NCBI GenBank assembly: GCA_900642245.1
Contig: CAAAJI010000017.1
Span: 124,950 to 188,949, forward strand
DNA from: Fragilaria radians
Taxonomy: Eukaryota > Bacillariophyta > Fragilariophyceae > Fragilariales > Fragilariaceae
DNA: 64,000 nt
Direction of reading: 5' to 3'
Shown here: positions 32,648-44,209 of the stretch, piece after piece
Numbering within the stretch: the first letter of the stretch is position 1
Layout: every line of letters starts with the position of its first letter
Position numbers and translations under genes: made by a program
The notes under the pieces: generated by a model
Seen by the model: only the letters and a program-made list of their open reading frames with translations
Databases searched by the model: none
Told to the model about the DNA's origin: nothing

Positions 32648-35600
32648 ATGGTAAACCCAGGCTTTGGAAAATCACGGCGTTTCCATTTTGCACGAAAAAT
32701 CATTCTACTAGTTGTTGCCTGCCATCTTCTTGCAGTCTGTTTAGGCTCTGATCATGGAGAGTGTGGTGTATACTTGGCTGAGAGTTCTATAAAGGATGGC
32801 GGGTGGGGTGTTTTTGCAGGGAAAAACTTTACGGAAGGAGACTCGATCGGAGATTCCGGAGTTGCAGTACGAATTGAAAGCTTCTTTCAAGCTGATGGAC
32901 TTCTGAAAGAATTTTTGACGTAAGTTATCATCCTAATGACTGACTGCATGTTGATTTGCCAATAGCAAAACGAGAATCTAACAGAATTTGTATATCACTT
33001 AATCGATCAAAATCGAAAGCGATTCAACCGAGACTTCACCGGGCACCTACTTTCTACATGGACTTCAAAAGCTTGCTAATTATCATAGCACTTTAGCCAA
33101 TTCTCACTTGAGCGAGACAGAGTTGGATAACTCCTTTACGGAGAATGACCCAATGAGAGGTTCTTATTCGATTACTAATGGTTTTTCTCTTAGAGCTACC
33201 ACTCTTATTCAGCAGGGCCAAGAAATTCTTCTTGAAGGCGATAATGAATGGCTTAATAAAGCGGGTGTACCACTGCATGAGGAATATGCAAAAGCAAGGA
33301 AAATTGTCGATTCCCTTGTCAATTTCCAATCCCAAAATCCTAGTGTTTCAGAAGAGCACTGGATCGACATTATGTATCGGATGAAAAATGAAATGGTAGA
33401 AGACCAAACAGCAGCAAATCTACTACCCTCAACACTCGAAGAATTAAGACAAATGGCATCTTATGGCTTAGAAGTCACCAAGCTAATACCAAGAGACATG
33501 AGCTGGATAAAAAAACATGGTACGTTTTCTTCAATAAACCCTCATTTGTCAATCGTAAACTCTGATAATTTTGCAGGCTATTGTTTAGACAACATTCAAG
33601 AGGGTTTAAGCACGATTTCTGGTGCAGGGCGTGGCGCATTTGCAACTAAAGCACTCGAAAAAGACTCAATCATTACTGTGGCACCCCTCGTTCATCTCAA
33701 ACATTCAGATCTCTACACAAAAACAAGAGAAGATGAATCAAAATTTCAAATGCTTTTAAACTATTGCTTTGGACACCGTAAATCAGATATTCTCTTGTGT
33801 CCAATATCGAATATAGCATTGATAAATCACAATTCTAAAGAGCCAAATGCAAAAATCCAGTGGACAAAACCAAGCCAAAATCGAATCGATGCCGATACCA
33901 ACTATAGAACCAAAGGACTAAACGAGTTGACAAACAGCGTAGATGATTTGAAATTTTTCAATACCAAGCTGGCGATTGAAATAGTAGCGATTAGAGCTCT
34001 TGAAGTCGGAGAAGAAATTTTCCTTAATTATGGGCAAGAATGGGAAGTCGCCATGATGCAGCATGTGGAGTTTTGGTCTCGAACCAAATCTACTCTACAA
34101 AACGACCAAAATCATCCTGCTCATCCCGTATTCCGTCACTACATCCCTTTTCCTGATACTTTGTTTCCTTTTCGTTGGAGAGAAGATTACGCTGGTGGAG
34201 GGAAACTAAACCTCGGAATTCCCAAAATGGGTTTGGATCTCGCGTTATCTGAGAATGAGCACCATCACGAAATTCACGAATCCATGCTACGAAGTGTCGA
34301 ATGTGGCATTTACTTCGCTCCAAGCAATATCCCAAATGCAGGTTTCGGAACATTTACTGCTGTTCCAGTAGCTGGAAAAGGTATAATTACTGGTACGCAT
34401 ATGCCTGCAATACCTGTTATAGACAACTTTCCCAGGAAATGGAATGGGAACGATTACGTGTGGAATTCAGAAAGCTACTTCGCAGAGTATGAAAGCTCGA
34501 GACTAGGAGAAGAAAATATACTTGGAACGAGTGTGTTAGGTGTACATGAGGGGGCCCTTGCAAATTCCCATTTAGGGCTTGTCAATGAATATCTTCAATC
34601 ACCTACGTTTGATCCAGTTTTAGATCGCTGTAAAGATCCTGGTGCTGGAGCATTTAGTGATTATGTTCGATATTCATTCAAATCGGAGCACGCGCTACAA
34701 ACAGGCCAGGAGCTTTTCGTATCATATGGCGATGCCTGGTAAGCAGGGATTATCTTTCTTCTGTTTGATAAAATGTCTAACATTTTCCTGCAATAGGTTC
34801 GAGGACCGCAGCTACTTTTCTGACGTGCCTGTTACTAAGAATTGGAAGGAAGTGAACAAGCTTTTGTCATCTGTTTGGATGTTATCGATTTTAGAAGGAG
34901 TTGAGTTGACACGTAATCAAGTCATGTCATTTCTTGATGTATTGAAGGATGCAGTTGTAGGCGAGCATCGGACAAAAATGGCACTCAATACAGTGAAAAC
35001 ATATGAAGGCTTCATGCAAGTTATTGCACGTAATGGTGCTGCGCAAGCTACATTTGATTTCAAAACGAAGGACTGGCTGAAAGAGAACGGTACGTCAAAA
35101 CATCAACTTTTCAGTGTCAAGTCGCAACCTTCTTATAACTATTTCTTCTTTAGGTCAGTGTCTAGATCATGTTTATGTTAAAGAATCTAGCATTAAACAG
35201 GCCGGAATGGGGGGGTTTTCGAGGCGTTTCCTCAAGGAAGGCGATGTGATTATTGCTGCCCCCCTCATTACCGCTTTTGGAGAAGACATGATGCAAGGGA
35301 ATCTTACAAAGTTATACGAATCGGCTGGAACTACGGATATAAATGAGTTCCAGTTGTTTCTGAATTATCAATTCACTCATCCGCAATCTTCAGTATATTT
35401 CTTCCCAATAACGCATGCTTTTGTATTTAATCATAACAGTGAAAGAATGACAGATGGGAAAAAGCCTAATGCAATTCTTCGTTGGGCTAATTGGAGTAAG
35501 AAAAGCAATTACTTTTTACAAAGATCCCTAGATGATTTACAAAAGGTACCAATACTTATTTGACGCCTTATTTCTTTAAGTTTCAACCTTTCTAAAATCA

Positions 35601-36259
35601 CATCTTTTCAGGAACTTTACTCCACTATGGTTTTAGATGTCGTTGCCACAAGAGATATTTATCCAGATGAAGAGATATTTATTGACTACGGGGCTGAATG
35701 GGAAGCAGCATGGAAAAGACATGTTGAAAATTGGAAATCCCCTTGTGAAAATAAAACTGTCTTCTCATCCTTTATGGTTCGCAAGATGAATGAAGCTAAA
35801 TTTGTCACAGACTTCCACGAATGGAGTGAGGATCATTTCAGCGTATGTCGGAATGCAGAAAGCAGATCTTCAGAGCTGATTCATTTAATTGAAGAATCAG
35901 AGGGTAGTATTGGAGAGACTAATGGAAATGTGATGACTTCTTTTCGTGGTATAACGTACGATCACATAGGTTTCCAGTACGCGATTAAGAGGAAATCTCG
36001 TATTCCTTGTATGATAATTGGCTTCGATCCAGACCACATGACGTTTGATGTGGCTTACTTTCAGTCCTCCATGACTAGCACCATTCCAGAATTCCCCAAT
36101 GCTCGCATTTTACAAATTGCCAAAAGTATATCTGAGAGTGAGGTGGAATTTTTAAATCGCCCATTCCGAAGTGATATGCATTGGAAAGGCGCCTTTCGAC
36201 ACCCAATTAACATTCCAGATGAGATATTTCCTAAGCAGTGGAAAGATTTGAGCCATTGA
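32648..36259 (+). CDS. Secretory protein with four tandem SET-like units (exons 32648..32919, 33020..33519, 33577..34738, 34797..35089, 35154..35545, 35612..36259)
   Basis: SET domains methylate lysines with SAM. Spliced length is 1088 residues, and the exons sum to whole codons. Residues 1-33 form a signal peptide (IILLVVACHLLAVCLG). Four SET-like units follow: unit 1 (about 38-210, from CGVYLAESS, degenerate), unit 2 (258-410, with INHNSKEPNA and EIFLNYGQEW), unit 3 (500-645, from CGIYFAPSN to LFVSYGDAW, degenerate in the middle), and unit 4 (743-900, with FNHNSE, KPNA and EIFIDYGAEW). Units 2 and 4 keep the NH...PN and Tyr motifs; 1 and 3 do not. A post-SET element (IPFPDTLFPFRW / INIPDEIFPKQW) recurs, so the gene looks like a duplicated [degenerate SET, helical linker, SET] block. 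The signal peptide places it in the ER or beyond; the substrate is unknown. Confidence 0.82.
32920..33019 (+). other. Intron 1 of the SET gene
   Basis: A 100-base intron with GTAAGT donor and acceptor ATCGAAAG at 33019. An earlier AG at 32965 would run into a stop, so the later acceptor is preferred; it restores FLTDSTETSPGTYFLHGL. Confidence 0.7.
33520..33576 (+). other. 57-base in-frame intron of the SET gene
   Basis: Consensus GTACGT donor and TTTTGCAG acceptor. Its length is a multiple of three and it has no stop, so retention would insert 19 residues. Splicing gives KKHGYCLDN, parallel to KENGQCLDH at the equivalent junction at 35090-35153. Confidence 0.75.
34739..34796 (+). other. Intron 3 of the SET gene
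   Basis: A 58-base GT-AG intron (GTAAGC, CAATAG). Splicing makes the Trp codon of GDAWFEDRSY. Confidence 0.85.
35090..35153 (+). other. Intron 4 of the SET gene
   Basis: A 64-base GT-AG intron (GTACGT, TTCTTTAG) at the position homologous to the 57-base intron, joining KENG to QCLDHVYV. Confidence 0.85.
35546..35611 (+). other. Intron 5 of the SET gene
   Basis: A 66-base GT-AG intron (GTACCA, CTTTTCAG), phase 0 between DDLQK and ELYSTMVL. Confidence 0.85.
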
Positions 36260-38260
36260 AGACGGAATTCCAATTATCGTTTAAGGTAGGACTGCCACTT
36301 ACCGTCTAATCAATTTACAAAATTAGAATTTCATTTAGCAAGCAGCATCGCTTATCAGAAAAATATTTGCCTATTATCCAGATTAAAAAATCTCAAGTGT
36401 TCAAATTTTCAATGTAGGAATACGTTAGACAAGTAGTAAACGCTGATATGGAAATGATGAAAATTGAAAGCCATCAAACACGAGTTTAAAATCATAAGCC
36501 TTCAAATATTCGAATTTCATCCCTTGTACCAAATATTTAGTAAATACTTACTTAAGCCTCCAAATGGCCTAACACACATATGCTACAAAAATAAAAAAAG
36601 AAATCTTTGGAATAATGCACTGTAAAGCCTTAAGAAAGTGCAATACTATTTTAGTTGCTAGGATAGATGTGTTTCCAGAAATTCAATGCATAGCAAAGCA
36701 AGGATGTTTAGAGAGCATATATGACAGATATGAAAGCTCTAGCAAGAAAGTCAACCTGGTTAAGCTGTTGTTTGAAATAAATGAAGTTAAATCTGAGATC
36801 TCGATAGCAAAGGAAGGCATCTAACAAAAGATGCGCGCTTTTAAAATATGTTACATAGACAGAGTAAAACCAGAAGGCAATTGCAAGGACCTAAAGCGTG
36901 TAGCAAACTCGGTACTATAAGTTCGTTTTAATATTGGGTATCATACCACAAATCTGCATTCGCCAATGACGGGACTGGCATTATAGAAATTGAGTTGAAG
37001 CACCTCAAAGAATTCAATAACTGTGTTCCAACTCCTCCTCAATTTTTTATAGGAAGAAGCTCTCAGAGACAATTGAATGCTATAAGGAAACCATTAAAAG
37101 CTTCCATTAGATATCATAAAAACAACATTACGAGGACATGCCCTTTCCGATGAACCAACTACTAATTTGAAGCAATCAACAAAATTGTCAAACATAGTTT
37201 AAAAAGGTTGAAAAAACACCAGGAGTAGGTGCTCAACTAACAATTAATAAGAGGCTACATACGTATTCCAAGAGGACAGCTCGATATGATGAATAACTAG
37301 CACTTGGCATAAATTGAATAGATTCGACAATTATGCATACATTAATATTTGCCAGGGTTAAGACTCCACATGAAGAAACTGTAAGTTATGAAAATAAAAT
37401 AATCCGTAAATTTCATGTAAAATACTTGACCCCTGTTGACCCAGGATAAAGGGTTTGCCACAAAGTCATAAAGATGATCATCAATAACTAATTGAGCACC
37501 ACGCTGATTTAGAGTTATTTAAATTCGAAATCTCACAGTAAGTCACTACAATTGAATGAATTGCGAATGCTATAATAATGAAATATCATAAGGAAGAATA
37601 TTACTTTCCAACAGGGCAATTGTCTTAATATCATTAAATCACTCTATTAAGAAGACTTCCAAAAATACTTTAGTCTCAAACTCTCCCTCGGAAAAAAATC
37701 GAGTTGTGATTTTAGTTTACTTCGATAGGCATCTAGATGTTTCTGAATAGCTAATCCTAAAGATGTAGCCAAAGATTTTGCCACTCCTCAAGAGTGCAGC
37801 TCTTGTTAAGATACTATAAAAGCCAACAAGGCATATTTTTCTAGCAAAGTATTGTCAAGGGGACGTTAATATCCAGAGTTAAAAGAGCATATGTCTTCCC
37901 TTTTATATAATATAATTTCTTTTTACGTCTCTTTAGTCAAACTGTTTTGGGGCTTCTCAAAGAATTAAGGTAGGAAAGAGTTAAAATTTTCTAGGACACA
38001 CACTGTGATTGGGGCAGGATTCTCTTTATCTTCTTCTTGTCGGAGATCGGGAAAATTCTAGGTAGGAAAATGTCAATATTTTTGAAGAGTCACCAAATGT
38101 TTTAGATGTTTTGTGTGTATTGAGGGGAGATTAAGGTAATTAGAATCTGCTTCGCAAACTGGAGAAACGATAAGATGTTACGAGAGAGATCAAGAGTAGA
38201 GAAATTGCACGCCGCGAACTTTGATGGCATTAAAGGGTAAAAAAGTCAAAGTGCCTTTAC

Positions 38261-38480
38261 GTGATCAACTTTGAAACAATATCAACTTTGAATGATGGTG
38301 ATTCAATACAACATCAAGTTTGAACATACATCAACACATTTACACTCAGCACTTTGACTTGAACAACTTGCATGCCATCAACGCTTTGAAGAACGTGAGC
38401 ATCATCAATACATTGACAATCCACACTTTGAAAGTAATGACATCAAAATGTGTCAACCAATACATCAACTTTCAACAACT
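38261..38480 (+). repeat. Degenerate ATCAACTTTGA-type array
   Basis: Imperfect copies of a CATCAA-(C/G)TTTGA unit recur at irregular spacing for about 220 bases. This looks like a decayed minisatellite; copies vary too much to define a strict period by eye. Confidence 0.55.
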
Positions 38481-38730
38481 AAAATATATGCTAGGTATAA
38501 ATCACCACCACCCTCCTCCAGTTCACAAAAGTTACATTTAAACATTTGATTTTTTACTTGGGTGTATCATGATACTGTGTGCGAAATCTTTATTTTCTTT
38601 CATTTAACTATATACATAGCACCTTTGTCAATACTTTATCTTTTTTATTATGGCATATCGCAGTGATTTGGTATTACCGCTCATTTAATTTTCCTATTTA
38701 TTAAATAATATACTGAATGATCAAATATCT

Positions 38731-39024
38731 ACAATCTTTCTTTTCAACGAGCATTTTTGAATTACAATATCTGCAGAAGACGCAACAAACTCCATAACCC
38801 TCGAAACGTCTTAATATAGGTGAAGAAAGCAAACATCTACTTGGCTCCTTTTATCCAAGTAATGGATTAAAAATAAATACTTTATCATTAACATCCTTCT
38901 TTGCAATGGAGCATTTTTAGATTACAATATCTTAGGGAGTGTACAAGAAACGCTTTAACAATAGAAACTTATTATTATAGGTGAATGAAGCAAACTCCTA
39001 TTTTGCTCCATTTACCTAGGGTAC
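38731..39024 (+). repeat. Two-copy diverged tandem repeat, period about 160 bases
   Basis: The segment at 38751-38864 is repeated at 38911-39024. Shared blocks include GAGCATTTTT, ATTACAATATCT, GAAAC near the middle, TATAGGTGAA and GCAAAC, then a GCTCC-containing end. By eye roughly 70% of bases agree. The origin is unknown; it might be a fragment of a mobile element. Confidence 0.7.
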
Positions 39025-40227
39025 AAACATGAGAAATCAATTTCTCATCCTGTGAGAGAGGAGCAATATATATTCATGATTTAGTAAATGTGATGGCAGA
39101 TTCCAAAAATGTCTGTCCGGGAGAAGCAAATTTAAAGGTTATTTGGAGATACAATCAGATTGTGGACAGACCACTCAAAGTAGTACTATTCAGCGCAACT
39201 GACAATCAATTATAGGAGCCCATGAAAAGCAAGATATATTCAAAAGGGAGATAAAAGAGTCTCGAAAAGACCTTTTGGATTAGAAATGAAGATGAAAGAG
39301 GATCTAGAAACTTCTGACGAGAAAGAACCTTGACTCAGAGTGGGACAGGAGGGAATACGTGGGAACTAAAGTATGATTTGCAGTAATGAAGCTCTGTAAG
39401 GCCTACCTAGAAGTGAGTACATTAGAATAGAGGAGTCAACCTTCAAATTGTATTCTGACAGCACAATCCCAGGGCCTTTTTGTTACCTGTGGGACACCAA
39501 TCAGATAATGAATGACATGCCTGGGATATGTGCAAGTTACCAAAAACTTTGGCACTGTAGTTTCAATCAAAGTGAACATTTTTATTGCAAGACATTGACA
39601 GAAAAATATTGTGCCGGCGAAAACTATTGGTTCAACAAGATAAACGCAACAAAGATTCTATGTTTCCATCCCTCTGATTCGAAAATTTGGAAAACCTGAT
39701 TTGTTTATAATCATTACCTTTTATCCATAGTGGTCTGAAATCACTCAGTTGTTAGGACAATCTCAGAAATCTCAGGATAGATTTAACATCAAAATAATCA
39801 AAAGACAAAATCATTGTAAAGGCAACAAAGAACTTAGAAAGTAGCTGCCTGCATGACAATGGCGCCACCAGGATGTAATTTGATTGGACCCATATCCTTC
39901 AAAGACTTAAGATTCACAATGGCACTTAGTATACATTATTGAAACAATCGTTGTTGTATACTTGGATACACCAGGGTTTACATGTGGACAGGTGTATGCT
40001 GTTTTGTCAATGGGTAAGTATCCAGAGAAGATCAAGGTAATAATACCTAGAAAAAATATCAATTTGTTTAAGTAATATTGTACTCTAAGGTTTTTATTTA
40101 ATATACTTTTAACACCCTAGCGCCAACAGAAGAAAAAGTACACAAATTGTTCAGATCTTCGAAACGGGTTCGCTTTGTTACGAATCTACCGGTAGTCGTG
40201 AAAACCGAAGCCCGAAAATTTCCCGAA

Positions 40228-40323
40228 ATGACGTGTGGCATTCTACGATACAAAACTGTATCGTCAGCGCATAAATATTTTCGTTACGAGGTCATTCTTT
40301 TCATTACTTCAAATGGAATCTAA
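40228..40323 (+). promoter_or_regulatory. Upstream ORF overlapping the start of the Cys-rich small gene
   Basis: ATG 40228 opens a 31-codon frame ending TAA at 40321-40323, overlapping the main ATG at 40313 in another frame. If the transcript starts upstream it could reduce translation. The transcription start is unknown. Confidence 0.35.
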
Positions 40324-40894
40324 GAATACGACCACTTTCGAGGAAAAGGATTATGATGTATCTATAAACTTTTGCTTGTGGCTGTCTCTAGTTGTTTTTC
40401 ATTATGGATTTGCTCCTTACAGCACTAAGCTTCATTTAGGAAAGGAAGATATCACGCGGTGCGAAAAGTAAGTGAAAAAACGAAAGATATTCCTGAATTT
40501 CAGAAGATGATTTATTCTCAACATGATATTCAATAGAAATCTATGTGGGAGCTCTGAATCTAAAAATCCGTATGGAGAACTAGGGAATGTAAGCCGAGGC
40601 AACTGTTGCTGCTTCGTAAGTGTGGAATCTTCTATTGGTAAGTTAAAATGGATTCTTTTTTTCTCTCATACCGTCTGTCACGACCCTCTCACAGCAGCAT
40701 TAGGATCTATTTCTCCAGGTTGCGGTTGCGACAGTCAAGCAGTTAATGAAATCATGAATGAGCTGAAAGCTCGTCAAACGGGACGAGGCGATACCGCTCA
40801 AATCAAGCGAGCCGAACAAACGTTGGAACGTCTTGATGAAATTGAATCAAAGCTCGATAAAATCATTGACCATTTACAGATTCAGCGATCATGA
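40313..40894 (+). CDS. Small Cys-rich membrane-associated protein, unknown function (exons 40313..40467, 40537..40637, 40704..40894)
   Basis: Spliced length is 148 residues, whole-codon. An N-terminal polar stretch leads to one hydrophobic segment (about 17-34, SINFCLWLSLVVFHYGF), then a Cys-rich core formed across both introns (LCGSSE, RGNCCCFVSVESSIGSISPGCGCD), and a charged C-terminal helix (EIMNELKARQTGRGDTAQIKRAEQTLERLDEIESKLDKIIDHL). The core plus helix seems family-like but I cannot name a characterised family. Two clean GT-AG introns and frame continuity strongly support a real gene. Membrane association is inferred from the single hydrophobic segment and clustered cysteines that could be lipidated. 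Confidence 0.75.
40468..40536 (+). other. Intron 1 of the Cys-rich small gene
   Basis: A 69-base GT-AG intron (GTAAGT, TTCAATAG), splitting a Lys codon in RCEKNLCG. Confidence 0.8.
40638..40703 (+). other. Intron 2 of the Cys-rich small gene
   Basis: A 66-base GT-AG intron (GTAAGT, GCATTAG) joining SVESSIG to SISPGCGC. Confidence 0.8.
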
Positions 40895-41502
40895 AGCCAT
40901 GATTAAGTCGTTGTTTCTTGTTGAATTGATGCTACTGCAAGCATTTCTACTTCCCGTCTACGATATGTGTTTCTTTAGTTAAATAGTATTAGGGCTTTGA
41001 TCGTATTTTTTCTTTTGCTTGTGGTTCGTGACTGATAATATATTTATAGATAAGGTAATTTTCATTGTATAATGGAGCTCATGAATTATGAGGACATGTA
41101 ACACATAAAACATCGAGCCATGATTTAATTGTGAATCCATATTTTTTAAGATGTGATGTCAAACACTAGAGGAAGAAGATTGTAATGCTGGAAAAAAAAT
41201 AATGAAGAACATTCAATTCACCACCATCGGAGATAAATATCAGTAATCAAATTCGTTATTGTCATTCAAAATTGCGAGGGTCAAAACAAATATCCGTGAA
41301 CAAATGTAAAGTCGCATGTTAGTAAAATTAGGATTTTTAACTTGAAAAGGAAAACGAATGTATGAGTGCAAAGTTCTTGGTCAATGTGAACTGCTCAGGA
41401 GTTATGGAACACACTTGATTACCAAGACAGATGAAGAAAAAAATGAAAAGCAAAGTGAGGAAGAGAAGTGGCATATATTTGGCTGAAGACAGTCAATGAT
41501 TT

Positions 41503-41544
41503 GCAATTGTTGCAAGAAAACTGGATATGAAAAGGCAAGTTGCA
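41503..41544 (+). mobile_element. Possible decayed gag zinc knuckle
   Basis: One frame reads CNCCKKTGYEKASC, a CX2CX4(H to Y)X4C arrangement like the nucleocapsid knuckle of copia-type Gag, with His replaced by Tyr. The flanking frames are broken. It lies about 600 bases from the copia RT/RNase H remnant on the other strand, so it may be a separate fragment or a rearranged piece. Confidence 0.35.
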
Positions 41545-42121
41545 ATGTACTGCATTTGTCCTTACTTCGATGTCAAAGAATTTCACATTACAAGTTGCAT
41601 GTTGACTGTAAATGAGACGAAGTTTAAAAAGCTAAATGTCAGAAAGTGGGAGTGGGAGATGATTGATCAAGAGTGGTATTGCCTATTTGTAACAATAACA
41701 ATGAGATTCTAATATGTTAAGGTCTGTCAATCTTGAATTTATGGGTAAAGCAATAAAGGATATATGGAAATTATAACGTACATGGGAATTTTTTATTTCA
41801 ATTTATTTCAGATTTTGTCATAGCTTTGTCCTTGTATACTGATGCATCTTAGAATATGTTGGATACAGTACTATTGCAAAGTAAACCACAATTTCAGTTC
41901 ATTCTCTCATTCTCAATAGAGATATATGACTTAAGGAAGTTAGAAAACATAAAGTGTCGAAAATACAAGGCAAAAGAAATGGTCCTTTCTGCATCAAATC
42001 ATAGCTGTAAGACCAACATGTATAATCGTTTGTAAATTGAAAATGTCAGCTTGCGTGTTTTGTTGGCTTTTCCTCTTTGAAGCATTGGAAGTGAATTATG
42101 AATGTCTTTGAGAAATATGAG

Positions 42122-42610
42122 TTATGTTAGATCTCTTATTAGAATGACAATCTGTTTTGAATAAGATGAAGTGTTATCTCGCCTTTGAGAATCTGCTTCA
42201 CAGCTGGAAACAGTCACTCTTCTTGGCACATAAATGACAAATCTAGTAAAGTTCAATCTTGTCTCTGTATTCCCAGCCCAGTCACTGTTACGAAATACCT
42301 TCAAATTCCAATTTTCACTTTTGACTTTTTGCTTCATCTTGATTAAATCTTCAAGTCCCGGGAGTTTTAAACACTTTGACAACTTCTCCAGACGATTCAG
42401 CATCGATATTCGAAGCTAAAAGTCCCCAAAGTATTTTGCAATCAGTGTAATTCTGAGGTCAGCATCATTAATTCCCGGAGCTAGGCTTTCAATTAAGTGA
42501 CTGCCAGGAATTTGGCTGTACCGACATGCCACAATTCTGACTCTAAAATCTCCGTTTCTCCTAATCTTAAACTTCAATCCGCATTGATACATCTTCTTCG
42601 TTCAGGTACT
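42122..42610 (-). mobile_element. Ty1/copia retrotransposon remnant (RT start fused to RNase H start)
   Basis: On the minus strand a single frame with one stop (near 42418) reads first like the N-terminal fingers of copia reverse transcriptase (RRNGDFRVRIVACRYSQIPG, then ESLAPGINDADLRITLIAK), then like copia RNase H (WNLKVFRNSDWAGNTETR, FTRFVIYV, VTVSSCEAD). The RT active-site YVDD region and everything between is missing, so this is an internally deleted, non-functional copy. The wording resembles diatom copia elements. No LTRs were found by eye. Confidence 0.8.
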
Positions 42611-44201
42611 TATTCGTTTTGACTCATTATCTTGATATTTTTGCGCTTTAGATAAAAACATTATTTCTCCGAATGTTCGGTCCTATGACAATTAGTGAAA
42701 TAAATTGTAGCGGAGGTGTTACCGTTGTTTGTACCATTTAATTGTACTTATTTTTGTAATCTCGATCTTTATCTCGCAATTTCGACATGTTCCTTTAAAT
42801 TAACAACTAAACAATGCTTGCTTTTTTACTAGTACGTTAAAATTGAAGATTCAATTCATCTCTTATCATCAATTGTAAATGACTTGTCTTAACGCCAATG
42901 CATTTCTCTACTAAAGCCAATTGCAACTCAGACGCTATCTAGTTCAAGATATGAATATAAGAAATGTTTGAACCCAGATCATCTAGTCTCACGTATAATG
43001 TAATCCAAGCCTCTTGATTTTGATTCTTCTTTCAGGTTAACTGACAAAACGTTTAAACTGAAGAGTACCATAGGAGGAGCGGCGAAAGTTATCCTTGCAT
43101 TGGCAGCCTTCGCACAATAAACAAGATGAGTGCTGTGTTGACCCGCTTCTTCTTTCCTTCATTGAAATCTGTATCATTTAAACTGCATCAGATTTGGAAA
43201 TATTTAATCTACCTTGCACTTTTTTACTAAACCATTGGCTTTAGCAAGAAACTTCTCACTCCACATGGGCCACATATCACTCTTTCCACTGACAGGGATC
43301 ATAAGTATAGCATTCAAATCCGTCATTTCTCATATGAAAAGAATACCAGCAAAAGCCCAAAAATAGTCCAGGTCCGTAAGTAACAGCGTATCAGCTAAAT
43401 AAACAATTCTCAAGAATAAATAAAGGCTGATTCACTCTTTCACAATTTCTCAATTCCTCTAGCTTTAACGTTTAGAAAAAAAATTGCATACTTCTGCTTG
43501 TGGAAGGCCTGCTTGGGGATGTGATTAGTGAAAGTGACGGATGTGTTTTTACCATAATTTATGTAGTAAATAGAAATCATTTGATCCATGTGCTATGGTA
43601 AATCAATGTGGGGTCATTGATTACGTATTACTTACTCACACATCATCGTCACTCGATAGTGAGGTTTCAATTATTGTAGGATTACACAAAGTGTTGCACT
43701 TATCACTCCAGAAAGGAGTCAATTTATAACTATGCTTATTTGCAATTCATTTGATGGCAACTAACAGATGAAATAATTGTGACCTAAAACAACTCAAATG
43801 AATTTCGCTTTTTGGGATAGAACTCATGACAGGCTCCTATATCAAGGTTTTCTTTTGCTTTGTAAAGTTCTAATTTTTCATGTCAAATACCGAGAAAATC
43901 ATTACCCATTGGAGCACCGAAAATTCCATACAGTTAGTGCTTGGGATATAACATACTAACATACGAAATGCATAATATTTTAATAGCCATTCATATGGAC
44001 ATAGCGTTCCTTCGGTCGCAAAAGTTGTATTGTGTGTTGACGTAATAGTTCAATTCCATATTCGTCCCAAATTTTAAATTGGAATGTTGCTGTTGCTGTA
44101 AGCGACATTTGAAGCACTTGCTAAGCAACTACAAACAGAAATTTCATCTCAATCTATGTTTTTCTTAACAAAATAACTGTCAAACGAGCGCAGCAAGCAA
44201 G

Positions 44202-44209
44202 TACTAGTA
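44202..44209. promoter_or_regulatory. TACTAGTA palindrome in gene-poor DNA
   Basis: A perfect 8-base palindrome followed by a more complex stretch (to about 44350) with no open reading frame. It may mark the promoter of an unannotated transcript, or be chance. Confidence 0.2.

Larger units (their letters stand above)
36260..40312. other. Gene-poor region, about 4 kb
   Basis: The first gene-poor stretch of the right half. It contains scattered frames under 85 codons (36615-36824, 38320-38541, 39448-39699) with no domains, a degenerate short-period array (38261-38480) and a two-copy 160-base repeat (38731-39024). The last 200 bases should hold the promoter and 5' UTR of the next gene. Confidence 0.45.

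Noticed and set aside
32966..33002. Acceptor at 32965 for intron 1 of the SET gene
   Set aside because: The resulting frame meets a stop within a few codons.
42000..43000. LTRs around the copia remnant
   Set aside because: No matching terminal repeats with TG...CA ends were found by eye on either side.
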